Shown here piece by piece: positions 1 through 11,677 of a stretch of 64,000 bases of DNA (positions are counted from its first letter, which is position 1; every line of letters starts with the position of its first letter). The position numbers were made by a program, and so were the translations under genes. Source of the stretch: Tethya wilhelma (taxonomy: Eukaryota; Porifera; Demospongiae; Tethyida; Tethyidae); NCBI GenBank assembly GCA_964030475.1, contig CAXIPT010000006.1, positions 880,354 through 944,353 on the forward strand, given 5' to 3'. The notes under the pieces are model-generated. The model made no database searches and was not told the DNA's origin. It saw only the letters and a program-made list of their open reading frames with translations.

Positions 1-237
1 ATATCCTAGCTCTTGTTTTTTTTTTGTTTTTTTTTGTTTTTTTAACTCCTATTGAGAGTATTGACAGTGCAAGATTACTCATGGTTATTAAATTATGTAT
101 ATTCTTGTTCACCAACCCAGTATGCAGATTGAAAATATCTACTCATGGTTGTTGTTTATGTTCGCTTGCTTCTTGTTTGTTTTCTTGTTTTGTTTGTTGT
201 TTGTTTTACAATGTATTTTGTTACGTTCTCTGTACAG

Positions 238-601
238 GACTGACAACGGTCATACTCAGAGTCAAAGAGGGAGAGAGAGACCTGGTGGTGCCAGTGGGAG
301 AGCCTACTTCTCAAAAATCTTCAACGGATGTCCCCTTCGACTCAACTGTGCCGCTAGCTGGACCCATCCCGTCACAAAATGTAAGAGCTAGAGGAAATTC
401 TGTAGCTACTGAAAATGAAATAAATGAGAGTATACATAATCGTTGTAATACTGGCTACAGTTAAGTTTTGGTTATAGGCTGAGTAGTGAGCATTCATGCA
501 AGAGTAGCTCCATGACCTACTTTCTATATTGACGACCCTTTACCTGACCTTAAGATCTTACTATGCTGTGCAGCTTGAACATTCTACACACACACACACA
601 C

Positions 602-649
<48 letters not shown>

Positions 650-662
650 ACACACACACATA

Positions 663-693
<31 letters not shown>

Positions 694-3016
694 CACCCAC
701 ACACACAAACACACACACATCCTCACACCCTCACACCCTCACATCCTCACACACACACACCCTCACACCATCCATCCTCACACCCTCACAGTGCAATACG
801 TCCTCCTCGGAGCAGAAGAAGGTCTCTTCTCTCTCCTCGTCACCAACAACCCAGACCCCGTCATGGAGCAGGTGTCCTCCCGAGCCTGCCACTGGCTGAG
901 AGTGGTGGAGAGTGCCCTCATATGGCTGTCAGGTCACTCCAGGTTCATCTCCATGACCAACCTCATCCTGCTCTTTCAGACAGAGTCACAGAGGGAGAAT
1001 AGGTGAGTATGTACTACTAAAGTCCATCTGGTTTGAGAATGCCGGTAGAAAAACTTGAATAACTTTCTAAATGTCCAATCGATTTCAAAATTTCGAGCAC
1101 CATTGGAAAGCGCTCGATCTTCCCGTCCTTTTGGTTGCTTTTCCAGCTTCCTACGCCTTACCAGTCAAAAGTTAGTAGCTAATAGGTTACTAACTATTAG
1201 TAGTACTATATATCAGAGGCCTGTTTTCATAGAGGGAAAATAGGTGAGTACTGACTACTAAAGTTCATCAGATTGAGAATTCCAGTAGAAAAAAATCGAA
1301 TAACACTCTCATTATCCAACCGATTTCAAAATTTCTTAAACCACCATTGGAAAGTGTCCCTACTGTTTTGATTGCTTTTCCAGCTTCCTACACCTTACCA
1401 GTCAAAAGTATTTTGGCCCCCAAAAAATCTTTAGTGGTGAAAAGTTTTCCTGATGTACAGTACATACCATGTATGAAACAGATTTTGAGAAGTATTTCAA
1501 CACACTGATGAACAGTATCAGCTCAGATATTTGATATGTTAATTGCCACTTGAGGTCACTATGTAGCTACTGTAGATAGCCAAGAATTGAACTGCTTACA
1601 GATCAACTACATCCCATTTGCATAGCTTGTAGGTACATGTATATAGCAAAATGCAAATTTAAATCACACATAAACCATGAAGTATCCTATATTATATGTA
1701 CATGTAGAGACTGTACTGATAATGTATGTCTGATTGTTTGTTTGTTTTGTTGCAAGAAATTTAAAAGGTTGTAACACAATTAAGTTTCTTCTCTATTATT
1801 GTGTACGTACACACACAGTCGGAACAAGCAACATCAGCACACAGCCAAGATCCCAGAGTCCAAGAACTGCATGAAGTGTTGCATATGTGAGTCTTGTTTA
1901 ATATATTATGTATACACGTACTGTGTAAATTGTGTGTTCTTTGTTCTAAGATGATCTACATTGATTTCGTTTCTGATGCTTGAGAACTTAATAAACCAAG
2001 TTCTGAATAATCCGTAGAAATGTTGTTACATGAAAAGAATTGTGTCACTCTATAAGTGCTGTTTAGTTACTAAAAGTAAAACTTGTAAAGTTTTATGACC
2101 TTTTGTGACGTTTTTTGTTTTGTTTCTAGTGTTATCTGGGTACCACGTCTGGTTACTAGCCCCTTGTACGTACATGTATTGCACATTTGTCAACAAAAAA
2201 TGCCACAAAATGTCACACATTTTATTTTGTGTAACACAACATCGCTTATATAGTGACACAGTTCCTTTAAGATAACCTATCTACATTCACTGATTTCTGT
2301 ACAAATGTTCAATAACCTAACAAACCAAGTTTTAAAAAAAAACCCACAGAAGTCTTGTTAGAGATACACTGACGGAATCGCTCAAAGCTTGTAGAAAATC
2401 AATATTTTGATTTCCTTCCACTCAAAATTCCACAGAGATAACTTCAAAGTGATACAAAAAGCCTTTTGTGCAAAATATTTTTGTTCTACTGTAAGCTCAA
2501 AGATACAGTCTACATTCCCTTTCTAATGCTTTAAAACTTTGACAGGGCAACTCTCAAGCCATTCAAACACCCCAGGAGCTATACACATGCAGGCATGCAA
2601 CACTGTGTACAACATTTTCTAACCTCATTCTCTCAGGCTCTCTCCCTAAATTGTGTTCATGTTCTGAAAGAAAAAAAAAAGAAAAAAAATTCCCTGTTTT
2701 TGTCAAGCATTAGGTGAGAGCCTATAGTGTGTGTTAACAAGGTTAGGTGTATTGCCTATTGGCTATCAAAGCTTGCAGTAGACTAGGTTTGCTCAGAGGT
2801 TTCCCTTTGTTGGTAGTGAGGTTGATTATAGTGGTTAGCAGTCAGCTGATTGTGTATATTTGGATTGTCTGTGGCGATAACCAACAAAGTTTGTACAATG
2901 GTTGATGTGTGAATGACCAAAATTGGCAAACACACACCATACACACATGATGTACACACACACACACACATGTAATGTACACACACACACACGCATACAC
3001 ATGCAATATTCACGCA

Positions 3017-3115
<99 letters not shown>

Positions 3116-5521
3116 CAGCCCGGAACCCCTTCAGTGACCAACGCTACCTGATAGCAGCAATACCCAAGGGTATCCTCCTCATGCAGTGGTTCCAGCCTCA
3201 CCATGCCTTCAAACACGTCATGGTCAGTTAAACCCTCTCTTGTTTGTGCCATCACCGAGAGAAATGATGTGCAATGATTGTGTATGACTGCATGTGTTTA
3301 CAACATTTGTACCATATCCCGATCCCTAACCTGAAGGAACCCTCCCAGTGCCTGCTTACGAAAGTATCTAGTAAATTGGCTGAACCATTTAGGTGCCTTG
3401 TCTTGAGTGCCAGTCAGGTTGCAATGTTGTGCACGACTAATAGCTCACCTTGAAATCTGCTTGAGTATCATCTGTTATATAGTATATAGCTTATCGTATC
3501 CTAGCTAGAAATATTTTCAATGTAAAATTACAAACTATTTTGTAAGTATTATATAGTATATAACTTATTATTATGTGGTTTGCTGCTTGAGAAATAAGGA
3601 GTTAATTATTGTAAATTGCTTTACATCATTTCCAAGAAATCTTGTTTCGGGTGTTGCACTTTGCATGCATTTCCTTTGATGTCATAATGATGTAATGCTC
3701 CTTTCGTTAGTAGTGTATTTTGTGATGTAATGCCGTACTCTCTTCCTCGTTATGAATTTTCCATGATGTCACTATGATGTAATGCTCTTTCTCTGTTAAT
3801 CATGATGTCACTATGATGTAATGCCCTTTCTATTTCAGTTATTTGAGTGTCAGATCCCCCAGCCTCTGAACATGATTGAAGCGTTTGTTCATGATGATGA
3901 GGAGTACCCCATAGTCTGCTTCGGTGTCAAAGAGAGGTATAAATAAAGTAACACTAACAGATTACATAACTTTTTGCTCCTATTTATAGATTTAGTTCAA
4001 TTCACCCAACCACCCTGTTAATATAACACTTGTTATTTGATCTTAGCATGGTTAGGAAACTTTTGTAGATTATTTCCCAAGCCATTATTGCACAAACTTT
4101 ACAAAGTGAGAAATTTTCTTACCCATATGGCTACTGTATAGCGAGAAATTTTCGAGGAATATAAATTTTGCTGTTTTGGTGGATTACCCAATTTATAGCT
4201 ATACGGTAGTTGTAATTTAATTCATTTTTGTAAATGTGTACTGTACCATACACCCCACCACACACACACACACACACACACACACCTCCCTCCCTCCCAC
4301 TCTCTAGGACCGATGGCAGTGTGGTCTTTGACACGATGAACCTCAACACCCAGGCCAGCTGGTACACTGAGGAGAAGCCCGATGGCAAAGACCTCCAGGT
4401 GCTCTGCTTACAACAGCTGGAGAAGGACACCATCTTCATAGGAGTTGATCGTATCCTAGCAACAAACCACATAATAATAAGCTGAAAATGACATCACTTG
4501 CACAATATTTGTTCACAGAGTGCATGTGAAGGAGACTTCATGAAGAATAGCTTTTGCAGGTTTTACAAAATATGATCCCTTAAATGAAAGTTATAGACAT
4601 TTGAATTGGATCATAGTTTAAAAAAATAAATAACTTTTGCAGGTTTCACAAAAGTATGATTCGTTAAAATCAAGTGAAAGTTATAGACATGGATCATAGT
4701 TTACATATTATGCCTAGTTTATTATTACAGATTCTTGGGTAGTTCTTTGAGAGTCCTCCACAAATTGCTCTTGTGAAATTTTGCCACTTTTTGGGGGATC
4801 AAGTTTCATTTCCCAGCTCAGCTCCTCTCCCCGCTAGATCAATAACACGTACAGTAATATTGTGTGTGTGTTTCCTTGACTGGTCATTCGCGCTGGTCAG
4901 GTTATGCTAGGTTTGTTGACAGAAGTGGTCGTCAAAAGCCAAGCTCACTTCAGGCGTCTCAGCTGACCTTTGAGAAGAGATCTGAACATATGGGTACATA
5001 TTCTATTTTATTATTGCATTTGTCATATAAAGCATTTTTATTTTTGAGGGTAACAAATTTTGCGGGTTTATTGAATTGGACATATTTTTACTCGGTATCA
5101 ATTGACATTATGGTACTATAAAGTTGTAGGTTTAATTTTGAGGATGGACTCCAAATCTAGAGGGAAAAAAAAAAAAGAAAAAGAAAACTTTCTATATAGG
5201 GTGGGTCGGGATGCCTTGTACATGCATTAGGGTACTAGATAGTAGTTGTGATAGTATCACTATTGCTAGAGTGATTTGTGATCAGTCTGGAATGATGTGT
5301 AGACATAATGTCTCGTTTCTTTGTAGTCTACTTGTCCAACTGTGTGCTCAGTTTCCACAAGCATGGGATGCAGGGCAAGTCTCTACAAACTCAACAGGTG
5401 GGTGAGTGAGTGAGTGGGTGAGTGAGTGAGTGAGTGAGTGGGTGAGTGAGTGAGTGAGTGAGTGAGTGAGTGGGTGAGTGAGTGAGTGAGTGAGTGAGTG
5501 AGTGAGTGAGTTGACGTGTGT

Positions 5522-5599
<78 letters not shown>

Positions 5600-5625
5600 N
5601 NNNNNNNNNNNNNNNNNNNNNNNNN

Positions 5626-5718
<93 letters not shown>

Positions 5719-6309
5719 TGAGGGACTGAGCTAGAAAATAAACATACTCTAGTAACAATTAATCATAAGCTCCTTATTTTTAAAGTTCTGCCCTTTCTCT
5801 CTTTAGGTGACTGCAGAAGTTGCAGATGGCACAAAAATATTCCACTTATTGGGTTCACACGGGTGAGTTAAGTTCTACAAACAGATTCCGAACACCCAAA
5901 TGTTTGAGACATGCATATACCATAGATCGGGAAAATTTTCGCCATTAAAAATTTTTTGCCACATGCATGAGTGTCAAAAATTTTATTTATATACATTCTA
6001 TTTATTAATGCGTGAAAATTAAAACGTACGCTGGATCTCTACCGAATTGGTCAAAGTGGCGAAAATTAAACAAGTGAAAATTTATAGCAGTGAAAATTTT
6101 CCAATCTACGGTAGCTATTTTTTCTTATGCATGTTTTCGATCCCGTTGATTCTTTCTCGCTATGTATATTTGAGCTCCAAAGTTTAACCTTTCATCTTTC
6201 ACCTTGACCTTTCAGCACGATCATTATCGAGACACGCCCAAAGAACGACCCAACCACACCCACTAATATTTATATCCTAGTGTCTGAAGATGGAACCACA
6301 CCTCAATGA
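238..6309 (+). CDS. MAP4K3/MAP4K5-type kinase (GCK family), C-terminal CNH domain, 5' end outside window
   Basis: Ten exons join in frame: 238-380, 792-1002, 1819-1886, 3119-3222, 3839-3936, 4308-4450, 4901-4993, 5327-5397, 5807-5862 and 6216-6309 (TGA). All introns are GT-AG and phases agree. The roughly 360-residue product is a citron-homology (CNH) domain with hallmark strings of the GLK/KHS kinases: [59 protein letters not shown] and HKHGMQGKS. In this family the N-terminal Ste20-type kinase phosphorylates MAP3Ks upstream of JNK and the CNH domain binds small GTPases and adaptors. The kinase exons must lie left of the window. Microsatellites sit against several of its splice sites. MAP4K3 cannot be separated from MAP4K5 here; a pre-duplication MAP4K3/5 ancestor is likely. 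Confidence 0.93.
585..786 (+). repeat. CA microsatellite with CACCCT-type minisatellite beside a 3' splice site
   Basis: A (CA)n tract with sporadic CG and TA interruptions runs from 585 to about 718. It grades into repeats built on CCTCACA/CACCCTCACA, which stop at the CAG acceptor of the MAP4K exon starting at 792. The long Thr-His open frames across it are artefacts of the repeat. Confidence 0.95.
1019..1415 (+). repeat. Two tandem copies of a dispersed about 160-bp repeat in a MAP4K intron
   Basis: Copy one (about 1019-1170) and copy two (about 1258-1410) share the frame of a TCCATCTGGTTTGAGAATGC-type start, GATTTCAAAATTTC, CCATTGGAAAG and GCTTTTCCAGC...CCTTACCAGTCAAAAGT. A third copy lies at about 36470-36720 upstream of a PRMT5-like exon, where the start motif recurs inverted at the far end (TCTCAAACCAGATAGACTTT at about 36695-36715), suggesting terminal inverted repeats. 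No coding potential. Confidence 0.8.
3018..3115 (+). repeat. CT then CA microsatellite abutting a 3' splice site
   Basis: (CT)n from 3018 to about 3066 runs directly into (CA)n to 3113, and the CAG acceptor of the MAP4K exon at 3119 follows at once. The compound repeat occupies the position of the polypyrimidine tract. Confidence 0.95.
4131..4209. mobile_element. Short MITE-like foldback element, TACNGTA family
   Basis: Ends read CTACTGTATAGCGAGAAATT on the left and, reverse-complemented, ACTACCGTATAGCTATAAAT on the right: an inverted repeat with shared outer motif CTACNGTATAGC. It lies in a MAP4K intron and has no coding capacity. Related elements are at 5918, 8911, 9688, 16742 and 55153. 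Confidence 0.65.
5398..5716 (+). repeat. GTGA tetranucleotide array plus GT microsatellite with assembly gap
   Basis: The array begins exactly at the 5' splice site of the MAP4K exon ending at 5397. (GTGA)n with GTGG variants covers 5398-5512; (GT)n follows from 5517 to 5716, interrupted by 26 N at 5600-5625. Every repeat unit restates the donor consensus GTGAGT. The Cys-Val and Thr-His open frames here are repeat artefacts. Confidence 0.95.
5918..6113. mobile_element. MITE, TACNGTA family
   Basis: Imperfect terminal inverted repeats: TACCATAGATCGGGAAAATT at the left end, and the right end reads TACCGTAGATTGGAAAATTT on the opposite strand. The interior is A+T-rich and partly self-complementary (GCGAAAATT motifs). 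It sits in the last MAP4K intron. Noncoding. Confidence 0.75.
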
Positions 6310-8291
6310 CAACACTGTCTATGATGTCACTCACATGGTCTATTTTTAGATCAATGTCCGGTAATGCTAAATATGGCACAATACTTATTGATACTGAAAA
6401 AAAAAACTTTAACTTTATATAAACTGTATAATCATTTTGCCTTCACTGATAATCTTATTATAGTGAGAAAAGTTTTATTGTGTGATGTGTGTCTATTATA
6501 CCTACAGTAAAATAAGGTTTAACTTATCGTTTCTATGAATTAATATCATCTTCCTAACCTATAATCTTGCCAGGGATGTGGTTAACTTTAGCAAATGTGT
6601 GACATGTGTACATTGTATCATTGACTAAGAATCGACTTTATTTTAGATTTTGTTTCATTAATTTTCCAACAACTTGAGCTTATTTTACTACTGTTGGTGT
6701 CTCTCTGTGTCTTGTGAAAAAATGTAAATCATCTTCTTACCTTATCAGTTATTTTTGTTAATAATATCTCTTTTAACTTAAAATTGTTGCTACTAATATG
6801 ATCTTGTGTTTAACATACAACTTTTCTCTAGCCACTTTCCTGCGACATAACTGTGATACTGTTTTAGAAAGCATGCCAGTGCGTACGTGTAAAAATTATT
6901 ATTCTGTACATCTGTTTTCTGTATTACGATTGTGCATATGTATGTATGGGCATGTTCATGCATACATTATCATCATCATTCACTGTGTTATTATGTGCAT
7001 AATTGTATTGTTTTTGTTCGCATGACTAATTATTTTCTTGTGGTTTTAAATTCGACTGTTTGATTAGTTTTCTCTTGATATTCAGTTTTAGTCCTTATAA
7101 TAATTATTTATTTTTTTGGCTTGTCTATATTATAATTATACTGTATATTATAATATTATAACGATAGTAATAACTATTTTCTTTCTGTTATAAAAAATTA
7201 TTATGGTTAGATTTCATTTTAGTTTTTACAGGCTTATGCATAATTATGTATATGTAAATGTGAAAGCATAGTATAGACCTACATGCTTATGTATGCGAAA
7301 GACATAGTTCTTATAGCCTCGTACCCAGGCCACTCCCTCTTTTTGTGAAACACTAAAAAGAGGGGCTGCATCGTAAGTCATATTAAATGTTAGCCTGTTA
7401 ACGTGTGACTTATGAAGTTTTAAAGCTGAAAGAGAAGGCACACACGTACGTACACAGCTTGACAAGGGTTTGAGATCATAAAGTTTTGTTTGTTTATATG
7501 CAAGGCCGTGCAGTATGTTCTGACTGCATGCAAGAGTGTATTAATAACTGCATGCATACATGTATAAATTATAAAATGACACACCCATGTGGGATCAAGT
7601 TACAATCGACAAAATTGACAACTCATGAATAAAATCTGATCTGCCTATACTGCACAAATCACACTGTATACAACAGAGCATTAAGCTAGCATTATGTAAC
7701 CTGGCATGTGCTTTTACCATAATAGGTCAAATGACGTGTTTATCAATCAACAATCAATACATTCCTTTGGTCGTTTTAATAATCACTTGTTGTGATTGGT
7801 TCGTTGCTATGGAAAAAAGATGACCTGCAGCAAACCATGACTCTAGACATGCATGACTGAGCATATACTGCAGACACATCACAAGTATGTACAAGCAATG
7901 CATATAGTCACGCTTTCTTGAGGATCTATAATTAAATGGCACATTAATATTGTGAATTTACAAAAACACTTTAAGCATGGTGATCCATGATCTGTTACTA
8001 TATCTAGGTGAGTGCACATGCAGGCTGTATGTGTGTGTGGCTAACTGTATAATATGTATGTGTGTGAACTGTATTATATTATTATATTAAATGCATGCCC
8101 ATGCATGCATGAGCTTTAGTAGCTTAGTAATAAAGCTATTCTTGAACTCGAAGCATTCAGGTTTGCATCCTGGTTATGATTTCATGATTTTTCTCTAAAT
8201 TTTCCACAATACATACTTGATCACATACAAACACACTGTTGGCAAAAACATTAATGTACCTGATCAAGTTTCAGCTAGTCTATAGACTCGC
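6310..8291. other. Intergenic, no gene seen
   Basis: A+T-rich 3' flank of MAP4K, then spacer to the convergent TACO1 gene. It holds TATAATTATA-type tracts at 7115-7180 and scattered TGCATGCA runs. The open frames here (such as 6798-7025) show no family resemblance and low-complexity composition. Confidence 0.6.
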
Positions 8292-8805
8292 CTACAAATC
8301 ACTCTTCACTGGGTCGCCTCCCTCACTCCTTGCAAGCTGGAAGTTGTCATATACCTCAACCACATCATCATGATCCTGCAACAACTCCACCATACGCAAT
8401 GCTCTCTCATATTGTGCCTTGTCTAGAGTAACATACGAAGTTGGAAGATACTCTAGACTTGCGGACGCCACAGTCAATCCTTTAGCTTTGACTGCCGTAG
8501 ACACAGAGTTCAGTGCAGTCGGCTCGCACTTCAACTGAATGTAGTCCTCGTCAGAAATGTTGTCCACTTCCTGTTGGTCGCTGCCTTCATTTTCTTCTTT
8601 CTCTCCTCCATCTTCTTCAGTGGTGACATCATTGTTAATGATGTCATCAGTGTCATTGTCTTCCTCAATAATGTCTTCTGCTCCAACTTCTATGGCTATT
8701 TCAAGGGGATCTGTGTTGTTGTCCAGTTGTGATTTTGGAATACGTACGACACCTTTGTGTTCGAATACAAAACCAGATGATCCTGGTTCTCCTAGCATAC
8801 CACTG

Positions 8806-8841
<36 letters not shown>

Positions 8842-9455
8842 ATAAAGTAATTATCAGTGAGATCAAGACAACATTGGTGAGACCTAGGGAACGGTACATG
8901 TGACAATACATACTGTATAGCAGGAAAGTTTCGTGGAGTTTAACTTTTCACGGATGTCTCTCGTCAATCATTAATTTTTTAAATTTATGTCTCGCAGAGG
9001 AGCTCTTTGACCCCCGTACATATTAATATTATATGCTATAGAATTTCGTGGATAAAAACATTCGTGGATGGATCATGCAGTGTGATCCACGAAAACCGCA
9101 AAAGTTAAATCCTGCAAAACTTTCCTACTAAGATATAATAATGAGATCACTTTTCATTCAAATGATGTTCCATGAAATGCTAATAAAATATTGATTTTCA
9201 GCATCCCTAATTCTTGCAACCTACAGGTCATCTGCACTATAGCCTATAGAATACATGTCAACACATGTATGTATATACAGACAGGAAGAATTAATGCTAA
9301 CTAGATTTAGTTATTAAATTTTGTCATACAGGGATGCAGAAGTGCTTGGTAGTTGCCATACATTGCGTAATTATACCCACAATTGCCTGCTGCTTTGTTA
9401 GTAAATGGAAGCACAACATGTGTATGTATGTATGCATATTATAGGTATATGCATG

Positions 9456-9487
<32 letters not shown>

Positions 9488-10789
9488 CACAAACCACAGA
9501 TACATGTCGTACACCACAGCAAGTTTTAGGTCACACAAGACAGACATTGTTTGCACACTCCATTCACAAGTTGTGACTTCTGAGGACTACACACCACATG
9601 ACATGATGCAACTCTTTGTATTACGCAAAATTAATGTCATACACTCTCAGAGGACATAACTATTTCATCATAGATATCGCATACATTTACCGTATAGCGG
9701 GAAAGCTTTGCAGTTTCTGCAGTTCACGATCCATCCACAAAAGTTATTATCTGATTCTCCGTAATTTAAATGAATATCACTAGGGTCGGCAGCTCATCCA
9801 CAAAAGTTAAATGCAAAACTGTTTGATAAGAGATATCTACGAAAGTTATATATACCCCACAAAACTTTTCCACTATACAGCATATTAGGCTTGCTCTCTC
9901 TACACAAAAATAGGAAGTGGGGAAGTAGTTAAGCACAGTCATACATTAATGTGAATTATTTGCGGACCATAGCAGGGGGGTTCACTATTCTATTACATGC
10001 AACATACAGATTTCTCTCATGTACCCACAACAATGCTCAGTACACGTTATAATCATAAACTTACCCATTTTTAGAAAGAAGATTCCTAATCTCCGGTCGA
10101 GTCTTCCTCTTATTGTCTGACAACACTTCAATCAGCATGTGGTAACCGGACGGTCCTCGGGCATCATAGAGTAAAAACTCAGCAGATGAAGTGTGTTTCA
10201 CAGTTGCCGAACGGATTGTATTTTCAATAGTTACTTTGGGCACTCTAGCCTGCCTTGCTTGCAAAATGGCATTCTCTAAACGTATGTTATTATCTGGATC
10301 GGATCCTCCTATTCTTATTGCAGTCAATATTGCAGCTGTGTATCGACTGATCATTTTGCTTCGCTCAATATCGGCAGCTGTCTTTCGGTGTTTGATCTTT
10401 GACCATTTGTTATGTCCGGCTGCTAAATAGTTAGATGTGTGGTATTGTCTTGATGCGCCGCAAAGTTTTGAAAACACTCTATTGTTAGAAAAGGTTGCTA
10501 CTATAAGCTCTTTATGCATTAAATGTGAGTCTAGTACAGCACTTAAGAGATGGGTGTTTCTTCGAATTGCTTTGCAGCTTTGCAAAATTTGTAGTTGGGC
10601 AGTGTTTGTGTAAATTGTACTACTATTCAATAAAAAGCTACAGATGTGTCTTAAACTTGTAAATTTTCTTTTCCACCCACTGCACCTGTGACAGAACTTG
10701 TCTCCTTGATATCTATTTATAGAGCTGATCACATGGGTGGCATTAATTAGAGTTGATACAATTCTTCCACGTCTTGCCGCTGAATACAT
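8292..10789 (-). CDS. TACO1: TACO1/YebC-family mitochondrial translational activator
   Basis: Two exons on the minus strand: 10789-10065 (start ATG at 10789) and 8802-8292 (stop TAG). They join inside a Gly codon to give LSKNGGMLGEPGSSGFVF, the classic YebC core. Exon 1 carries AGHNKWSKIKHRKTAADIER, the family signature. TACO1 is a matrix protein needed for translation of mitochondrial COX1 mRNA. The 411-residue product is longer than the usual roughly 300: about 120 residues precede the core (Arg-rich and low in acidic residues at the extreme N terminus, consistent with mitochondrial import), and an acidic Asp/Glu/Asn-rich insertion of about 35 residues lies in the exon-2 domain, followed by the usual LEYLPTSYVTL and VVEVYDNFQLA. 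It shares a divergent promoter with BAHD1. Confidence 0.94.
8806..8840. repeat. GT/CA microsatellite at the TACO1 3' splice site
   Basis: Read on the coding (minus) strand this is (CA)n followed by CTACAG, the acceptor of TACO1 exon 2, whose first base is 8802. Confidence 0.95.
8911..9133. mobile_element. MITE, TACNGTA family, in the TACO1 intron
   Basis: Left end TACTGTATAGCAGGAAAGTT; the right end reads TATCTTAGTAGGAAAGTTTT on the other strand. Internal TTCGTGG/CCACGAA blocks form a second inverted pair. Noncoding, about 220 bp. Confidence 0.75.
9688..9881. mobile_element. MITE, TACNGTA family, in the TACO1 intron
   Basis: Left end TACCGTATAGCGGGAAAGCT; the right end reads TGCTGTATAGTGGAAAAGTT on the opposite strand. 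It is closely similar to the copy 0.8 kb away at 8911, sharing the internal GATCCA/ATCCACAAAAGTTA motifs. Confidence 0.75.
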
Positions 10790-11167
10790 GCTTGGACAAC
10801 GAAATCTTGAATACTTGACACAAATTTTTGTTCTTCACTGAGTTTCTGCAGTTTGTAGTTGAACAGCAGAGCAGAGGTAGACTGAGAGAGTCATACGAAC
10901 CGCCTGTATGGCCGTGGATCGTTCGTGAGTCTGGCGATTTCAGTATTTGCGCATGCGCAGACGTCTACGAGGGGGAGGTATTCATTGACAGTGTGTAATG
11001 CCCTATTGAGGTTAAATTGCGCAATTCACTTCCGATTACTATTATATATATAGTAGTCATGTGATTATAAACCATATTAGAGCGGGAGAAATATAACGAG
11101 AGCCTGAAGAAGCTAGCGTATTCGTACATTCAGCTAGTTATTTTAGACTATCGATCGGATTCGCTGG
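10790..11167. promoter_or_regulatory. Divergent TACO1/BAHD1 promoter with NRF-1-type palindrome
   Basis: The interval separates the TACO1 start (10789, minus) from the BAHD1 5' end (plus). It is the least A+T-rich noncoding stretch nearby. TGCGCATGCGCA at 10948-10959 is a perfect match to the nuclear respiratory factor 1 site (YGCGCAYGCGCR). On the plus side, 11090-11167 ends in GCTG followed by GTGAGTAC at 11168, a good donor for a noncoding first BAHD1 exon that would splice to the acceptor TAG at 11653. Transcript ends are inferred. Confidence 0.7.
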
Positions 11168-11677
11168 TGAGTACTATTGTTGAGTTCACGTAAGTTAAAT
11201 ATTGAGCGATTAATCTCGTGTATGATGGCTCAGTACGGAACTTGATAGAACCCGGGCCTGACTCAGTGCCTTCGCGCCAAGACAGTAGTGTAAATTTCTG
11301 AACTGATCCCTATGTATCACGAAGATTATATCGTTACTCATAGATAGGCTAGCAGTAGCTAATATAGCTATAGAGTCTGAACTGAACTCTCGTATGTTCC
11401 GTGTAACCGTGTTCTTTTGTGTAGTCATCGAAGGTGGCCGGTGAGAACTGATTCAGTGATTATCATAATTATGATTTAACCATTATAACAAGTTGGAATA
11501 GTGCCACGATAAGAGCATACTATCATAACCAACCGTCTGCATAGGGAGACTGTGTATATGAATGTGTACTCATACTTATATATTATAGTATACATATAAA
11601 TATTATAGGTTTTAAAAACATGGGCATTTTACTAATTTCTATACTGCTTATAGAAAATTGTGTTAAAGACCCAAAGA

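Noticed and set aside
529..1006. Long Thr-His open frames across 529-1006
   Set aside because: They are translations of CA microsatellites; only 792-1002 belongs to a real exon, in the frame matching the CNH domain.
5348..5758. Cys-Val and Thr-His open frames over the GT repeat
   Set aside because: Repeat artefacts spanning an N gap; the real exons here are 5327-5397 and 5807-5862.
11660..11677. BAHD1 start at 11660
   Set aside because: That codon is GTG just after the acceptor; the first ATG is 11678.
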